Positions 18,071-27,685 of a stretch of 64,000 nucleotides of DNA are shown here, piece after piece. Where the stretch lies: contig JALHMS010000003.1 of the NCBI GenBank assembly GCA_022843925.1, forward strand, positions 184,440 through 248,439, given 5' to 3'. A program made the position numbers and the translations under genes. The notes beneath the pieces were generated by a model that ran no database searches, was not told where the DNA came from, and saw only the letters and a list, made by a program, of their open reading frames with translations. Positions within the stretch are counted from its first letter, which is position 1; each line of letters begins with the position of its first letter. This stretch comes from Burkholderiales bacterium (lineage in GTDB: Bacteria > Pseudomonadota > Gammaproteobacteria > Burkholderiales > Ga0077523).

Positions 18071-18129
18071 TCTGCGCGCCGCCGGCATCACGTGTCGTTC
18101 ACCCCCGTCCGCCACACCAGGAGACTCAA

Positions 18130-19203
18130 ATGCAGAAAACCTTCACCAAGTCCGCGCTCGCGCTGTGCGCCTCGGCCCTGCTCAGCGGTGCTGCCTCCGC
18201 TGCCGACTGGTTCCCCTTCAAGGTCGAGGAGATGAAACCCGCGTTCTCCCCTGACGCCACGCCGACGCTGGTCGATTACGTCCCCCTCGCGAAAGCTTCG
18301 AAGAAGTGGGACATCTGCGTGTCCTTCCCCCACATGAAGGACGCCTACTGGCTCGGCGTCGACTACGGCGTGGCGGAGGAAGCCAAGCGCCTCGGCGTGA
18401 AGATGCAACTGGTGGAAGCCGGCGGTTACACCAATCTCGCGAAGCAGATCTCGCAGATCGAGGACTGCGTCTCCCGCGGCGCGCAGGCGGTCATCATCGG
18501 TGCCATCTCGGCCGACGGCCTCAACGGCCTCATCAAGACCATCACCGCCAAGAAGATCCCTGTGATCGACGTGATCAACGGCATCAACTCGCCGGACATC
18601 TCGGCGAAGTCGCTGGTGAGTTTCCAGACCATGGGCGCGCAGGCAGGCGAGTTCATCGCCAAGATGCACCCGAAGGGCGGCGCCGCGGTCAAGGTGGGTT
18701 GGTTCCCCGGCCCGGCCGGCGCCGGTTGGGTGGAAGCCGCGCACAAGGGGTTCATGGATGCGACCAAGGATTCCGCCCTGGTCATCCTCGAACCCAAGTA
18801 CGGTGATACCGGCAAGGAAGCGCAGACGAAGCTGATCGAGGACGTTCTTCAGGCGCACCCGGACGTGGCCTACCTCGTGGGTCCGGCGGTCAACTCCGAA
18901 GCGGCCGTGGCGGTCCTGCGGGAGCGCAATCTCGACAAGAAGGTGAAGGTCGTCGCGTTCCATACCAACCCCGGCGCCGTGGACGGCATCATGAAGGGTC
19001 GTATCCTCGGTGCACCGTCCGACTCGATGGTGATCCAGGGCCGCATCGCGATCGACCAGGCCGTGCGCATTCTCGAGGGCAAGGAGTACATGAAGCACGT
19101 CGGCCCGAAGATCTTCATGGTGGATCAGGACAACATCAAGAAGCTGCCCCGCGAGATCCTGCTGGCCCCGGCGGACTACAAGCCGGTGTTCAAGGTCAAC
19201 TGA
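18130..19203 (+). CDS. TorT-like periplasmic binding protein of a ribose-type ABC importer
   Basis: A 357-residue exported receptor. ATG 18130 follows GGAGACTC; a signal peptide (SALALCASALLSGAASAADW) is cleaved near residue 24. It has the type-I periplasmic-binding fold: ICVSFPHMKDAYWLGVDYGV, IEDCVSRGAQAVIIGA, IPVIDVINGI, VAYLVGPAVNSEAAVAVL. Best family fit is TorT/sugar-binding. It follows pxpC by 59 bp and precedes the ATPase and permease genes, so it should deliver the operon's substrate. TorT senses trimethylamine N-oxide in E. coli, but that ligand is not implied here. Confidence 0.88.
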   Translation: MQKTFTKSALALCASALLSGAASAADWFPFKVEEMKPAFSPDATPTLVDYVPLAKASKKWDICVSFPHMKDAYWLGVDYGVAEEAKRLGVKMQLVEAGGYTNLAKQISQIEDCVSRGAQAVIIGAISADGLNGLIKTITAKKIPVIDVINGINSPDISAKSLVSFQTMGAQAGEFIAKMHPKGGAAVKVGWFPGPAGAGWVEAAHKGFMDATKDSALVILEPKYGDTGKEAQTKLIEDVLQAHPDVAYLVGPAVNSEAAVAVLRERNLDKKVKVVAFHTNPGAVDGIMKGRILGAPSDSMVIQGRIAIDQAVRILEGKEYMKHVGPKIFMVDQDNIKKLPREILLAPADYKPVFKVN

Positions 19204-19360
19204 TCGTCTGACGTCGCTCTTGGTCGCAAGCCCCCTGACCGACCCTGCCCCGATGTTCTCCGAGGATGGTGCGGCGATGTCCGCTCCCAGCCTTGGTACG
19301 GTGTGGCGACGGGCGGTTGGGGGCCCCCAGAAATGCAGTGCCTAGAGAAACCAGTTGCCC

Positions 19361-20869
19361 GTGTCCGCATCCGACCTCATCGAGACCGTCGCACTCACCA
19401 AGCACTATCCGGGGGTGAAGGCTCTCGATGGCGTCGACTTCTCGCTCGCCCCCGGCGAAGTGCATGTGCTCTTCGGTGAGAACGGCGCCGGCAAGTCCAC
19501 GCTGATCAACCTGCTGGCGGGCGTGAACCAACCGACCTCCGGGCAGATCCTGATGGAAGGTCGCGAGGTCCGTCTCCATTCGGTGCTCGATGCCCGGAAG
19601 CACGGGGTGAGCGCAGTCTTCCAGGAGTTCTCGCTCGTGCCCACGCTCACGGTGGCCGAGAACCTGTTCCTCGGGGACGAGTCCCCACGCCACGGTTTCA
19701 TCGATCGCCGGGCCTTGGCGGCCCGGGCACGCGAGCTTCTCGCCGATCTCCAGTTCGATCTCGACCCCGCGCGACGCGTATCGACGCTGAGCCGCGCGGA
19801 ACAGCAGATGGTCGAGATCGCGAAGGGTTTCCGCAGCCGGCTGCGCGTGTTGATCCTCGACGAGCCCACGGCTTCCCTCACCGACCGCGAGACGGAGCGC
19901 CTCTTCACGCTCATCGCACGCATCCAGGCCGAGGGCGCGGGCGTCATCTACATCACCCACCGCATGCAGGAGATCGCGCGCGTCGGCGACCGCGTCACCG
20001 TCCTGCGCGACGGCCGGAAGATCGGCACCGTCGACGCGAAGGCGACGTCGGAGGATCGCCTCATCGAGATGATGACCGGGCGGACCATCTCGGAGATCTA
20101 TCCGACCATTGCCGCGAATCCCGGCGAGATACTCCTCGAAGTTGAAGGTCTCGCGTCAGGGGCCGGCGTGCGCGATGCGAGCATCACGGTGCGCCGTGGC
20201 GAAGTGGTCGGTCTGGCCGGACTCGTGGGCTCGGGCAAGTCGGAACTGATGCGCGCCGTGTTCGGCGTCGACCGGGTCACGGCCGGTAGTGTTCGCTTCA
20301 AGGGCGTGGACGTCACGCACGCACGGCCGGGCGAGATGCTCCGGCGCGGATTGTTCTACCTGCCGCCCGACCGGAAGGCCGAAGGTCTCGTCCTCGCGTT
20401 CACGGCGCGAGCCAACATCGCCCTGCCGGCGTTGCGTTCGAAGCTGAAGGGTCGCTTCGGATTGCTCTCGGGCAAGAGGCGCGAGGCGCTGACACGCACC
20501 GCCGGGCAGCAGGTGGAACTGGCGGAGCGCAACGCCGGGCGCGCCGTCGCAGTACTGTCCGGCGGCAACCAACAGAAAGTGCTGTTCGCGAAGGGTCTCG
20601 GCATCAATGCCGATCTGTACGTGCTCGACGAACCGACCGTCGGCGTGGACGTCGGCACGCGAAGTGCGCTCTACACGCTCATCAAGCGCCTCTGCGAAGG
20701 CGGCGCCGGCGTGGTCCTGGTGTCATCGGACCTGCCTGAAGTGCTTCACCTGTCGCATCGCGTCTACGTGACGCGTCTCGGTACCATCGCGGGCGAACGG
20801 CACGGTGCGGACATCAACGAGGCATCGCTGCTGGGACTCTTCTTCGAGCGCGAGCGTACGGCGGCCTGA
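19361..20869 (+). CDS. ribose-type ABC transporter ATP-binding protein (two ATPase domains)
   Basis: A 502-residue RbsA/MglA-type protein. GTG 19361 is used as start; TTG 19355 two codons earlier is nearly as good (AGAGAAA at 19344-19350). Domain 1 has Walker A GENGAGKST (about 39-47), signature LSRAEQQMVEIAKG and Walker B LILDEPTA. Domain 2 has a degenerate P-loop (GLVGSGKSE) with signature LSGGNQQK and YVLDEPTVGVD. The layout is as expected for carbohydrate-uptake family 2 ATPases. It pairs with the permease at 20896. Confidence 0.93.
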   Translation: MSASDLIETVALTKHYPGVKALDGVDFSLAPGEVHVLFGENGAGKSTLINLLAGVNQPTSGQILMEGREVRLHSVLDARKHGVSAVFQEFSLVPTLTVAENLFLGDESPRHGFIDRRALAARARELLADLQFDLDPARRVSTLSRAEQQMVEIAKGFRSRLRVLILDEPTASLTDRETERLFTLIARIQAEGAGVIYITHRMQEIARVGDRVTVLRDGRKIGTVDAKATSEDRLIEMMTGRTISEIYPTIAANPGEILLEVEGLASGAGVRDASITVRRGEVVGLAGLVGSGKSELMRAVFGVDRVTAGSVRFKGVDVTHARPGEMLRRGLFYLPPDRKAEGLVLAFTARANIALPALRSKLKGRFGLLSGKRREALTRTAGQQVELAERNAGRAVAVLSGGNQQKVLFAKGLGINADLYVLDEPTVGVDVGTRSALYTLIKRLCEGGAGVVLVSSDLPEVLHLSHRVYVTRLGTIAGERHGADINEASLLGLFFERERTAA

Positions 20870-20895
20870 CACCTCAACCGCGAACCGGAGTCCCC

Positions 20896-21909
20896 ATGGC
20901 GGAAGCATCCCCCGGCACCCCCGGAAACGTCCTCGAGAAACTGTTCATCCGCATGGGCGTGCTGCCCGTGCTGATGGTGCTGGCGCTGATCGTGTTCTCC
21001 CTGATGTCGGAGCAGTTCCTGCGCATCGACAACCTCGTGAACCTCGTGCGTCAGTCGGTCTACCTGATCCTGGTCTCCCTGGGGCAGATGCTGGCGCTCG
21101 TCACCGGCGGGTTCGACCTTTCCGTGGGAACCATCCTCGCGGTGACATCCGTCGTATCGGCGATCGTCATGGCGCATTTCTTCGGCGCCGACCCCAACGC
21201 CGTGTGGTTCGCCATCAGCATCGGCTGCTTCGCCGGCCTGCTCGCCGGCGCGGCGGTCGGGGTGGTCAACGGCCTCGGCGTCGCCTACCTCGGCGTCTCG
21301 CCCTTCATCATGACGCTGGGGACGCAGTCCGTCGGCTTCGGGATCGCGCTGCTGATCACCGGCGGCGTGCCGGTGTCCGGGCTCCCGGGGGAACTGAGCG
21401 AGACGCTCGGCTTCGGGCGGATCCTCGGTGTACCGATTCCGATCCTCGTGACGGCGGCGGTGGCGGTCATGTTCTACATCCTCATGACCCGCACGGCGCG
21501 CGGCAGCTATCTCCTCGCGGTCGGGGGCAATCCCAAGGCGGCTGCCCTGTCGGGCGTGAACGTGCGCACGACCCTCCTCGTCGCGTACGTGCTCTGCGCG
21601 TTGGTCACCGCCGTCAGCGGTCTGCTGCTCACCGCACGGGTCGAGAGCGGCGAGGCCAACATCGGCGGCACCATGGCCCTGGAATCGATCGCCGCGTGCG
21701 TGATCGGCGGTGTCAGCCTGCGGGGCGGCATCGGCCGCGTGGAGAACGTCGTCCTGGGCGCAATCTTCATCGTGCTCGTGCAGAACGGCATGAACCTCTC
21801 CGAAGTGGGTTCCTACCTGCAGATGATCGTGCTGGGCACGCTGCTGATCATCGCCGTGATCGCCGATCAGATACGGCACCGGATGATCGCGGGCGGCGTG
21901 GGGCTCTGA
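20896..21909 (+). CDS. ribose-type ABC transporter permease
   Basis: A 337-residue inner-membrane protein with 8-10 hydrophobic helices, among them LPVLMVLALIVFSLM and ALVTGGFDLSVGTILAVTS. The last of these is the GGxDLSVG motif of the RbsC/BPD_transp_2 family. SYLLAVGGNPKAAALSGVNV is the cytoplasmic loop that contacts the ATPase. It follows the ATPase gene by 26 bp and ends the transport block. Its presence next to pxp genes points to uptake of an amide, lactam or nucleobase-like solute rather than necessarily a sugar. Confidence 0.92.
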   Translation: MAEASPGTPGNVLEKLFIRMGVLPVLMVLALIVFSLMSEQFLRIDNLVNLVRQSVYLILVSLGQMLALVTGGFDLSVGTILAVTSVVSAIVMAHFFGADPNAVWFAISIGCFAGLLAGAAVGVVNGLGVAYLGVSPFIMTLGTQSVGFGIALLITGGVPVSGLPGELSETLGFGRILGVPIPILVTAAVAVMFYILMTRTARGSYLLAVGGNPKAAALSGVNVRTTLLVAYVLCALVTAVSGLLLTARVESGEANIGGTMALESIAACVIGGVSLRGGIGRVENVVLGAIFIVLVQNGMNLSEVGSYLQMIVLGTLLIIAVIADQIRHRMIAGGVGL

Positions 21910-22176
21910 CAGGCCGGATTGCCGGGGCACCCGTCCCAAACCGACCCACCTTCGCGCCGGCGCCATTTTCCGCTGACAGCCTGCCCTCGGCGGCTCGAGG
22001 CGTCGCATCGCGATGCCGATCCTGCAGGCGCCCCGGGGTCATTAGGCCTATCTTTCCGGCCGATCGCGTCATCGGGTCGTCACGCGCCTGGGCCAACCTG
22101 CAGTTCCGTGTCGTCGCAGCCCGACGTGACACTCGACCCGTCCTTGCAGCGGTCCAAGAACCGCCGGAGATCCTTC

Positions 22177-23748
22177 ATGACCCACATGCAAATCAAGCTG
22201 TCGGGCATCGCGCTCGGCACCATGCTCGCCATCGGCAGCGTATCGCTGTCCCAGGCGCAGACCATCGTCAACGGCACCGTCTTCACCGTCCAGGAACTCG
22301 TGGGGGTCGGGCGCATCGCCGCCAACCTTCGCGACGAGCACGGCGAGACCTTCGGCTCCATCTCCGGGCTGGTCGCCGACCCGTCGTCCTGGGCTCGCAA
22401 TGGCGACAGCTACAGCGGCATCTTCTACGCTGCACCGGATCGCGGCTACAACATCGCCGGGACCATCGACTACTCCGCGCGCCTCAACCGCCTCGCGGTG
22501 AACTTCACGCCGGCGGCGACCGGCGCCACGGGGCTCGCCCAGAACCAGATCGGTCTCACGCTCACGCAGTCGACCATCCTCTACGAGACGCTGGCCGGCG
22601 GTGGCCAGAGCCCGTTCAGCGGCATCGATCCCAAGCCCGGTGGCGTGGCCACCGGAGGCGCGCGTGCGGCCACCGGCCTGCTGCCAGAACTCCCCCAGGG
22701 CCACAACGGCAAGCTGTCCCTCGACGCCGAGGGCATCGTGCTGCTCGCCGACGGCTCCAGGCTCGTGAGCGACGAGTACGGGCCGTCGATCTACCGCTTC
22801 TCGGCAGGCGGCGAGTTCCTCGGCGCATTGCCCGTGGCAGCGTCAGTGCGTCCGATCCGCAACGGCGTCACGGACTACAGCTCGAACAACGCCACGGTCG
22901 GCCAGCCCGCGCCGACCCCGGGGAATCCGACGTTCGGTCGCCAGAACAACCAGGGATTCGAGGGGTTGTCGATCTCGCCCGACGGCGACACGCTGTTCGT
23001 CGCGCTGCAGAGCGCGGCACGCCAGGACGGCGGTACCGGCGGTGGCAGCTCGACCCGCAACAACACGCGACTCTTCACCTACGACATCCGCGATCTCGAC
23101 GCCATCGCGCTCACCGGCGAGTACGTGGTGCAGCTGCCCAAGTTCCAGCAGGGTGCATCGACCCTGGTGGCCGCGCAGAGCGAGGTGCTGGCACTCTCCG
23201 ACACCCAGTTGCTCATCCTGCCTCGCGACAGCAACGGATTTGCGGTGGGCACGGAGGAATCGAAGCTGCGTCGGGTCGACGTCATCGACATCAGCACGGC
23301 GACCAACATACTCGGCGAGAGCTACGAGGGCACCATCGCGCCGGGCGGCGTGCTGAATCCGGCGATCACGCCGGCGCTGTACACACCGTTCCTCGACATC
23401 AACGACAACGCGCAGCTGGCGCGCTTCGGCCTCGTCAACGGCGTCGTGCCCGGACTGGACAACCTGTCCGAGAAGTGGGAAGGCCTCGTCCTGCTGCCCA
23501 CACTGGAGGCAGATCGCCCGAACGACTACTTCCTCTTCGTGGCCAACGACAACGATTTCGCCACGACGGATGGCTTCCATGCGGGCGCCGCGTACAACGA
23601 CGGCAAGGACATCGACACGATGTTCCTGGCCTACCGCGTGACGATCGGCCCGGTCCCGGAGCCGGAAACGTACGCGCTGATGCTCGTCGGGTTGATCGGA
23701 GTGGCAGGTATCGCGCGGAAGCGCAGGCAGTGCGTCGCCATCGGATAG
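22177..23748 (+). CDS. PEP-CTERM protein with phytase-like esterase domain
   Basis: A 523-residue exported protein; ATG 22177 follows GGAGATCC. A signal peptide ends at QAQ (about residue 28). The body matches the esterase-like-activity-of-phytase family: SISGLVADPSSW, GIFYAAPDRGYN, SLDAEGIVLLADGSRLVSDEYGPSIYRF, NQGFEGLSISPDGDTLF. This is a beta-propeller that binds metal and hydrolyses phospho- or other esters. C-terminus: VPEPETYALM (about 493-502), a hydrophobic helix and ARKRRQ. Possibly acts in extracellular phosphate release with the 5'-nucleotidase-like gene that follows. Confidence 0.88.
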   Translation: MTHMQIKLSGIALGTMLAIGSVSLSQAQTIVNGTVFTVQELVGVGRIAANLRDEHGETFGSISGLVADPSSWARNGDSYSGIFYAAPDRGYNIAGTIDYSARLNRLAVNFTPAATGATGLAQNQIGLTLTQSTILYETLAGGGQSPFSGIDPKPGGVATGGARAATGLLPELPQGHNGKLSLDAEGIVLLADGSRLVSDEYGPSIYRFSAGGEFLGALPVAASVRPIRNGVTDYSSNNATVGQPAPTPGNPTFGRQNNQGFEGLSISPDGDTLFVALQSAARQDGGTGGGSSTRNNTRLFTYDIRDLDAIALTGEYVVQLPKFQQGASTLVAAQSEVLALSDTQLLILPRDSNGFAVGTEESKLRRVDVIDISTATNILGESYEGTIAPGGVLNPAITPALYTPFLDINDNAQLARFGLVNGVVPGLDNLSEKWEGLVLLPTLEADRPNDYFLFVANDNDFATTDGFHAGAAYNDGKDIDTMFLAYRVTIGPVPEPETYALMLVGLIGVAGIARKRRQCVAIG

Positions 23749-23790
23749 ACCCGGGCGATCGTCGGTTCGTCGTCTCGTCCCAGACGGAGT

Positions 23791-23822
23791 GCCGCCGCCG
23801 CGTGTGAAGCGCCGCGGCGGCT
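23791..23822 (+). terminator. GC hairpin between two PEP-CTERM genes
   Basis: GCCGCCGCCGCG pairs over most of its length with GCCGCGGCGGC across a short loop, 43 bp after the stop at 23748. It lacks a T run. Probable transcription end for the phytase-like gene. Confidence 0.45.
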
Positions 23823-24009
23823 CTCCTGCGTCCGCGTTCCGGAAATCCCCTTCGAGTTGTTCCGATGCCGTCATGGTTCGATACACCGCCATGACCATGT
23901 CTGATCTGATCGGCGCATCCCGCGCACCCGCTGCAGTAACTCTCCGCTGGCAGATTCGGGCCTAGAGGGTCCGTCCCGGACCCCGACCAGACTTCGTCGG
24001 AGACCTCGC

Positions 24010-26088
24010 ATGCTGCATCTTCAAACCGCATTCCGGCGCCGCGCCCTCGGCGCCGCCATCACCGCCCTCCTCGCCTCCGCCGGTGCCGCTCAGGCGGCCG
24101 GCATCACACTCCTTCACGTGGGCGACCAGGAGTCCTGGCTCATCAGCGCCGCAGGCAACACGCGTGACGTGGGCGGAGCGACGGATCTGTCCCGCTACGG
24201 CGGCGTCGACCGCCTTGCCGCGGTGATCGAGCGCGAGCGCGCTGCCGCCACGGGCCGCTCGGTGCTCACGCTCAACGCCGGCGATGCCTTCCTGCCCGGC
24301 GCCCGCCTCGGCGCGAGCTTCGCAGCCTTCGGTGGCAGCGCCATCACCGGCACGCCACCCAGCGACTTCTACGACACGATCGCGATGCGTCAGATCGGGT
24401 TCACTGCAGCGGTCGTCGGCAACCACGAGTTCGATCTCGGGCCCGACGTCGCGGCCCGGTTCGCCGAGAAGTCCGGCACGACCTATCTTTCGGCCAACCT
24501 GGATTTCTCCGGGACGAGCGCGTTCGCGTCTCTGGCCACGGCCGGTGTCGTCGCACCGACGAAGCTGGTCACCGTTGACGGCGGTCTGAAGGTCGGTCTG
24601 GTGGGTGCCACGACTCCTCTGCTTCCCGGCATCTCGTCGCCGGGCGCCATCTCGCTCATCGGATTCGACCCGGGCGCGAGCGAAGCTGCCAATCTCCAGG
24701 CGCTGGTCCCGATCATCCAGTTCCAGATCGATGCGCTGCGCGCCCAGGGCGCCGAAGCCATCGTGCTCATGAGCCATCTGCAGAACGCCAACAACGAGAT
24801 CAACACCGTCGTCCCCCAGTTGACGGGCATCGACATCGTGCTCTCGGGCGGTGGACACGAACTGATGGCGGGCGGCACGACGATTCCCGGCAACATTCCG
24901 TCCGCACTTGCCTACCCCACGGCGGTCGCGACGGCCGAGGCCGGCAAGCAGGCGCTGGTGGTCACGTCCAACTTCGGCAACCGGTACGTGGGTGAGCTGA
25001 ACTTCAGCCTCGATCCGACGAGTGGCGAGGTGGTCCGGGACGCTGCCGGCATCCCCGTGATCGATGCGGGCTCGACGCTGCACCGCGTTTCGGGATCCGC
25101 CGCAGATGCGGACCGCGTGACGCCGGTGGCCTCGATCACGAACGAGGTGGTCACGCCGGTCCAGAACTACGTCAACACGCTGAACGCCACCGTGATCGGC
25201 ACCTCCGAAGTCCAGCTCGGACCGGCGTCGGGCAGCGTCAACGGCTCGGCCGGCGCGCCCGGTTCCTTTGTGGCAGGCGTTCGCAACAGCGAGTCGAATC
25301 TCGGCAATCTGGTGGCCGATTCGGTCCGCTGGGCCACCGGGACCACCGTCGCATTCCAGAACGGCGGCGGCATCCGTGCCTCGATCAACGAAGGCGACCT
25401 GACCCTCGGCGAGGTCAACACCACGCTGAGCTTCGCCAACCTGGTCGTGTCGGTGCCGAACGTGAATGCGGCCCAGCTCAAGCAGCTCCTGGAATGGGGC
25501 GTCGGCGCGGCGTCACCCTCCGGTGCAGCCAACGGGCGCTATCCGCAGATCTCGGGCATGACCGTCGTCTACGACACCGAACGCACGGCAGCGAACCTCT
25601 TCTACAACGCCGACGGTTCGTTCAACACCGGCGCGGCGGGCTTCGCCTTCGGAGATCGCATCCGGGAGATCGTCCTCGACGACGGCACTGTCCTGGTCTC
25701 CGGCGGCGCGGTGGTCGACATGACCACGCTGTTCTCGCTCGGCACGATCGACTTCACGGCCCGCGAGAACCCGGCCACGCCGGGCCGCGGGGGGGACCTC
25801 TACCCCTTCGCGGCGATCGGTCTCGACACCTTCGACAACCCGGTGAAGGCCCGCCTCTACGCCGAGGCGCTCGCCGACTTCGTGCAGGCACCGGTGAGCG
25901 AAGGCGGTCTCGGCGGCGTCATCTCCGCCCAGCGCTACGGCATCGACGACTACACGCAGTTCCAGGGCCGGTCGTACGACCTCGCCGTCGCGGTTCCGGA
26001 ACCCACCACCTGGGCGCTGATGTTCGGCGGCCTGGCGTTCGTGGGTCTGCAGGCCCGGCGTCGCACCCGGCAGTTGTCGGCTCGCTGA
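24010..26088 (+). CDS. PEP-CTERM metallophosphatase/5'-nucleotidase-like protein
   Basis: A 692-residue exported protein. A signal peptide (residues 1-30) leads to a metallophosphoesterase domain with NAGDAF (89-94), VVGNHEFD (136-142) and MSHLQ. A C-terminal 5'-nucleotidase domain follows (NLVADSVRWATGTTVAFQNGGGIR). Two sites differ from the usual family: the first motif is LLHVGDQES where D-x-H is normal, and SGGGHEL replaces GH-x-H. So one metal site may be altered. C-terminus: VPEPTTWALM (about 662), a hydrophobic helix, then ARRRTRQ. Substrate may be nucleotides or other phosphoesters. Confidence 0.87.
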   Translation: MLHLQTAFRRRALGAAITALLASAGAAQAAGITLLHVGDQESWLISAAGNTRDVGGATDLSRYGGVDRLAAVIERERAAATGRSVLTLNAGDAFLPGARLGASFAAFGGSAITGTPPSDFYDTIAMRQIGFTAAVVGNHEFDLGPDVAARFAEKSGTTYLSANLDFSGTSAFASLATAGVVAPTKLVTVDGGLKVGLVGATTPLLPGISSPGAISLIGFDPGASEAANLQALVPIIQFQIDALRAQGAEAIVLMSHLQNANNEINTVVPQLTGIDIVLSGGGHELMAGGTTIPGNIPSALAYPTAVATAEAGKQALVVTSNFGNRYVGELNFSLDPTSGEVVRDAAGIPVIDAGSTLHRVSGSAADADRVTPVASITNEVVTPVQNYVNTLNATVIGTSEVQLGPASGSVNGSAGAPGSFVAGVRNSESNLGNLVADSVRWATGTTVAFQNGGGIRASINEGDLTLGEVNTTLSFANLVVSVPNVNAAQLKQLLEWGVGAASPSGAANGRYPQISGMTVVYDTERTAANLFYNADGSFNTGAAGFAFGDRIREIVLDDGTVLVSGGAVVDMTTLFSLGTIDFTARENPATPGRGGDLYPFAAIGLDTFDNPVKARLYAEALADFVQAPVSEGGLGGVISAQRYGIDDYTQFQGRSYDLAVAVPEPTTWALMFGGLAFVGLQARRRTRQLSAR

Positions 26089-26099
26089 CCTGTCAGTGA

Positions 26100-26129
26100 G
26101 CGGTGGATCCGCAGGCGCGGGTCCACCGC
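26100..26129 (+). terminator. hairpin after the 5'-nucleotidase-like gene
   Basis: GCGGTGGA (26100-26107) pairs with TCCACCGC (26122-26129) around a GC-rich loop, 12 bases after the stop. No T run. The remaining gap up to 26421 shows no gene; it is the likely promoter region of the next gene. Confidence 0.5.
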
Positions 26130-26421
26130 GATCCCCGCCGGCCCGGTGAATGCGCAGGGCGCTCTTTCCGTCCTTTGGTCGGGTGCCCGCCTTCCTTCCG
26201 TTGCAAGGGGATTCTTTCCTCAATACCTGACCCCGCTTTTCCTTCCCGGTACGGCGCCCGCCGTCCCGAACCCTGGACAAACCTCGGTGTCCAGCCCCAT
26301 GCATTCGCTCCGGAACCATTCCGCAACGACTCAACTCGGAGTCGCCGGCACGGGGCGGGCCTCGCTTTCAGGATCTCCGCCCCGGCCGTCATCCCGGAAA
26401 CGATCCCATTGGAGAAATGAC

Positions 26422-27684
26422 ATGCCGTCGAAATCGTTCGTGATGCGAGGCGCCGTGGCGCTTGCGCTCGCCGCGCTCGCCGCGACCAGCCAGGCGCAGG
26501 AAGCCAACCTCGAAAAGCTGTCCGCCTTCAAGACCACGGGCACCCCGCTCGACATCCCGACCATTCCGCAGACGGGCGCCCAGGCCGACGCGATCCGCGA
26601 GTCCCTCAAGAAGATCCGCCTGCCCGAGGGCTTCAAGATCGACCTGTACGCCATCGTTCCCGACGCGCGCAACATGGCCGTCGGCCCCACGACCGGCGTC
26701 GTGTTCGTCGGCACCCGCAAGACCAAGGTCTATGCAGTCACCGACCGCGACAAGGACCGCGTGGCGGACGAGGTGAAGGAGTTCTCGCCCTCCCTCAAGT
26801 TCAACGTGCCGAACGGCGTGTGCTTCTCCAAGGACGGCTTCCTGTACGTGGCCGAGCACAACCGTGTGCTCGTCTTCCCGGCCGCCGAGTACTTCTACGA
26901 AGGTCCGGACGTCGCTGCCTTCGTGGTCGTTCCCCAGGGCAAGCTCATCCCCACCAGCGAGGAGAGCTACAACCACGGCGCCCGCGTCTGCAAGATCGGC
27001 CCGGACAAGAAGATGTACGTCACGCTCGGCCAGCCGTACAACGTCTCGCCCACCGACAAGCTCAAGCTGTACGACGAAGTCGGCATCGGCGGCATCATCC
27101 GCATGGACACCGACGGCAAGAACCGGGAAGTCGTGGCGCGCGGCGTGCGCAACTCCGGCGGCATCGCGTTCAACCCGAAGGATGGCGTACTCTGGTTCAA
27201 CGACAACCAGGTCGACGGCATGGGCGACACCATCCCGCCCGGCGAAACGAACCGTCTGACCAAGGTCGGCGCCAACTTCGGCTTCCCGTGGTACGGCGGC
27301 GGCAAGGTGCGGACAGCCGAGTACAAGGACACGACGCCGCCCGCCGATGCGGTGTTCCCGGTCATCGAACACGACGCGCACGCGGCCGACATGGGCGCCA
27401 CGTTCTACACCGGCAAGATGTTCCCCGAGAAGTACCGCGGTGGTTACTTCTGGGCGCAGCACGGTTCGTGGAACCGCAATGACGCGGTGGGCGCGCGCGT
27501 GATGTGGGCGCCGGTCAAGGCGGACGGCACGGCGGGCAAGCCGGAGCCCTTCGCGGAAGGCTGGCTCACGTCCGACGGCGAGTATCTCGGACGTCCGCTC
27601 GACGTGGCGCTGCTGCCCGACGGATCGATGCTGGTGTCCGACGACTACGTCGGCGCCATCTATCGCATTTCGCACGGCAAGTGA
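26422..27684 (+). CDS. exported sorbosone dehydrogenase-like (PQQ-type beta-propeller) protein
   Basis: A 420-residue periplasmic protein. ATG 26422 follows GGAGA; a signal peptide ends at SQAQ (about residue 22). The propeller shows LPEGFKIDLYA, GVVFVGTRKTKVYAVTD, VPNGVCFSKDGFLYVAEHNRV, ARGVRNSGGIAFNPKDGVLWF and VIEHDAHAADMGATFYTGK, typical of the L-sorbosone/soluble glucose dehydrogenase group, which oxidises sugars or alcohols with PQQ. The cytochrome c gene starts 1 base after the stop, so electrons probably pass to it. No PQQ biosynthesis genes are in the window. Confidence 0.87.
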   Translation: MPSKSFVMRGAVALALAALAATSQAQEANLEKLSAFKTTGTPLDIPTIPQTGAQADAIRESLKKIRLPEGFKIDLYAIVPDARNMAVGPTTGVVFVGTRKTKVYAVTDRDKDRVADEVKEFSPSLKFNVPNGVCFSKDGFLYVAEHNRVLVFPAAEYFYEGPDVAAFVVVPQGKLIPTSEESYNHGARVCKIGPDKKMYVTLGQPYNVSPTDKLKLYDEVGIGGIIRMDTDGKNREVVARGVRNSGGIAFNPKDGVLWFNDNQVDGMGDTIPPGETNRLTKVGANFGFPWYGGGKVRTAEYKDTTPPADAVFPVIEHDAHAADMGATFYTGKMFPEKYRGGYFWAQHGSWNRNDAVGARVMWAPVKADGTAGKPEPFAEGWLTSDGEYLGRPLDVALLPDGSMLVSDDYVGAIYRISHGK

Positions 27685-27685
27685 C

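Noticed and set aside
20805-23807. A 1000-codon open frame on the plus strand
   Set aside because: It is a shifted frame across the ABC permease and the phytase-like PEP-CTERM gene, both with clear family motifs in their own frames.
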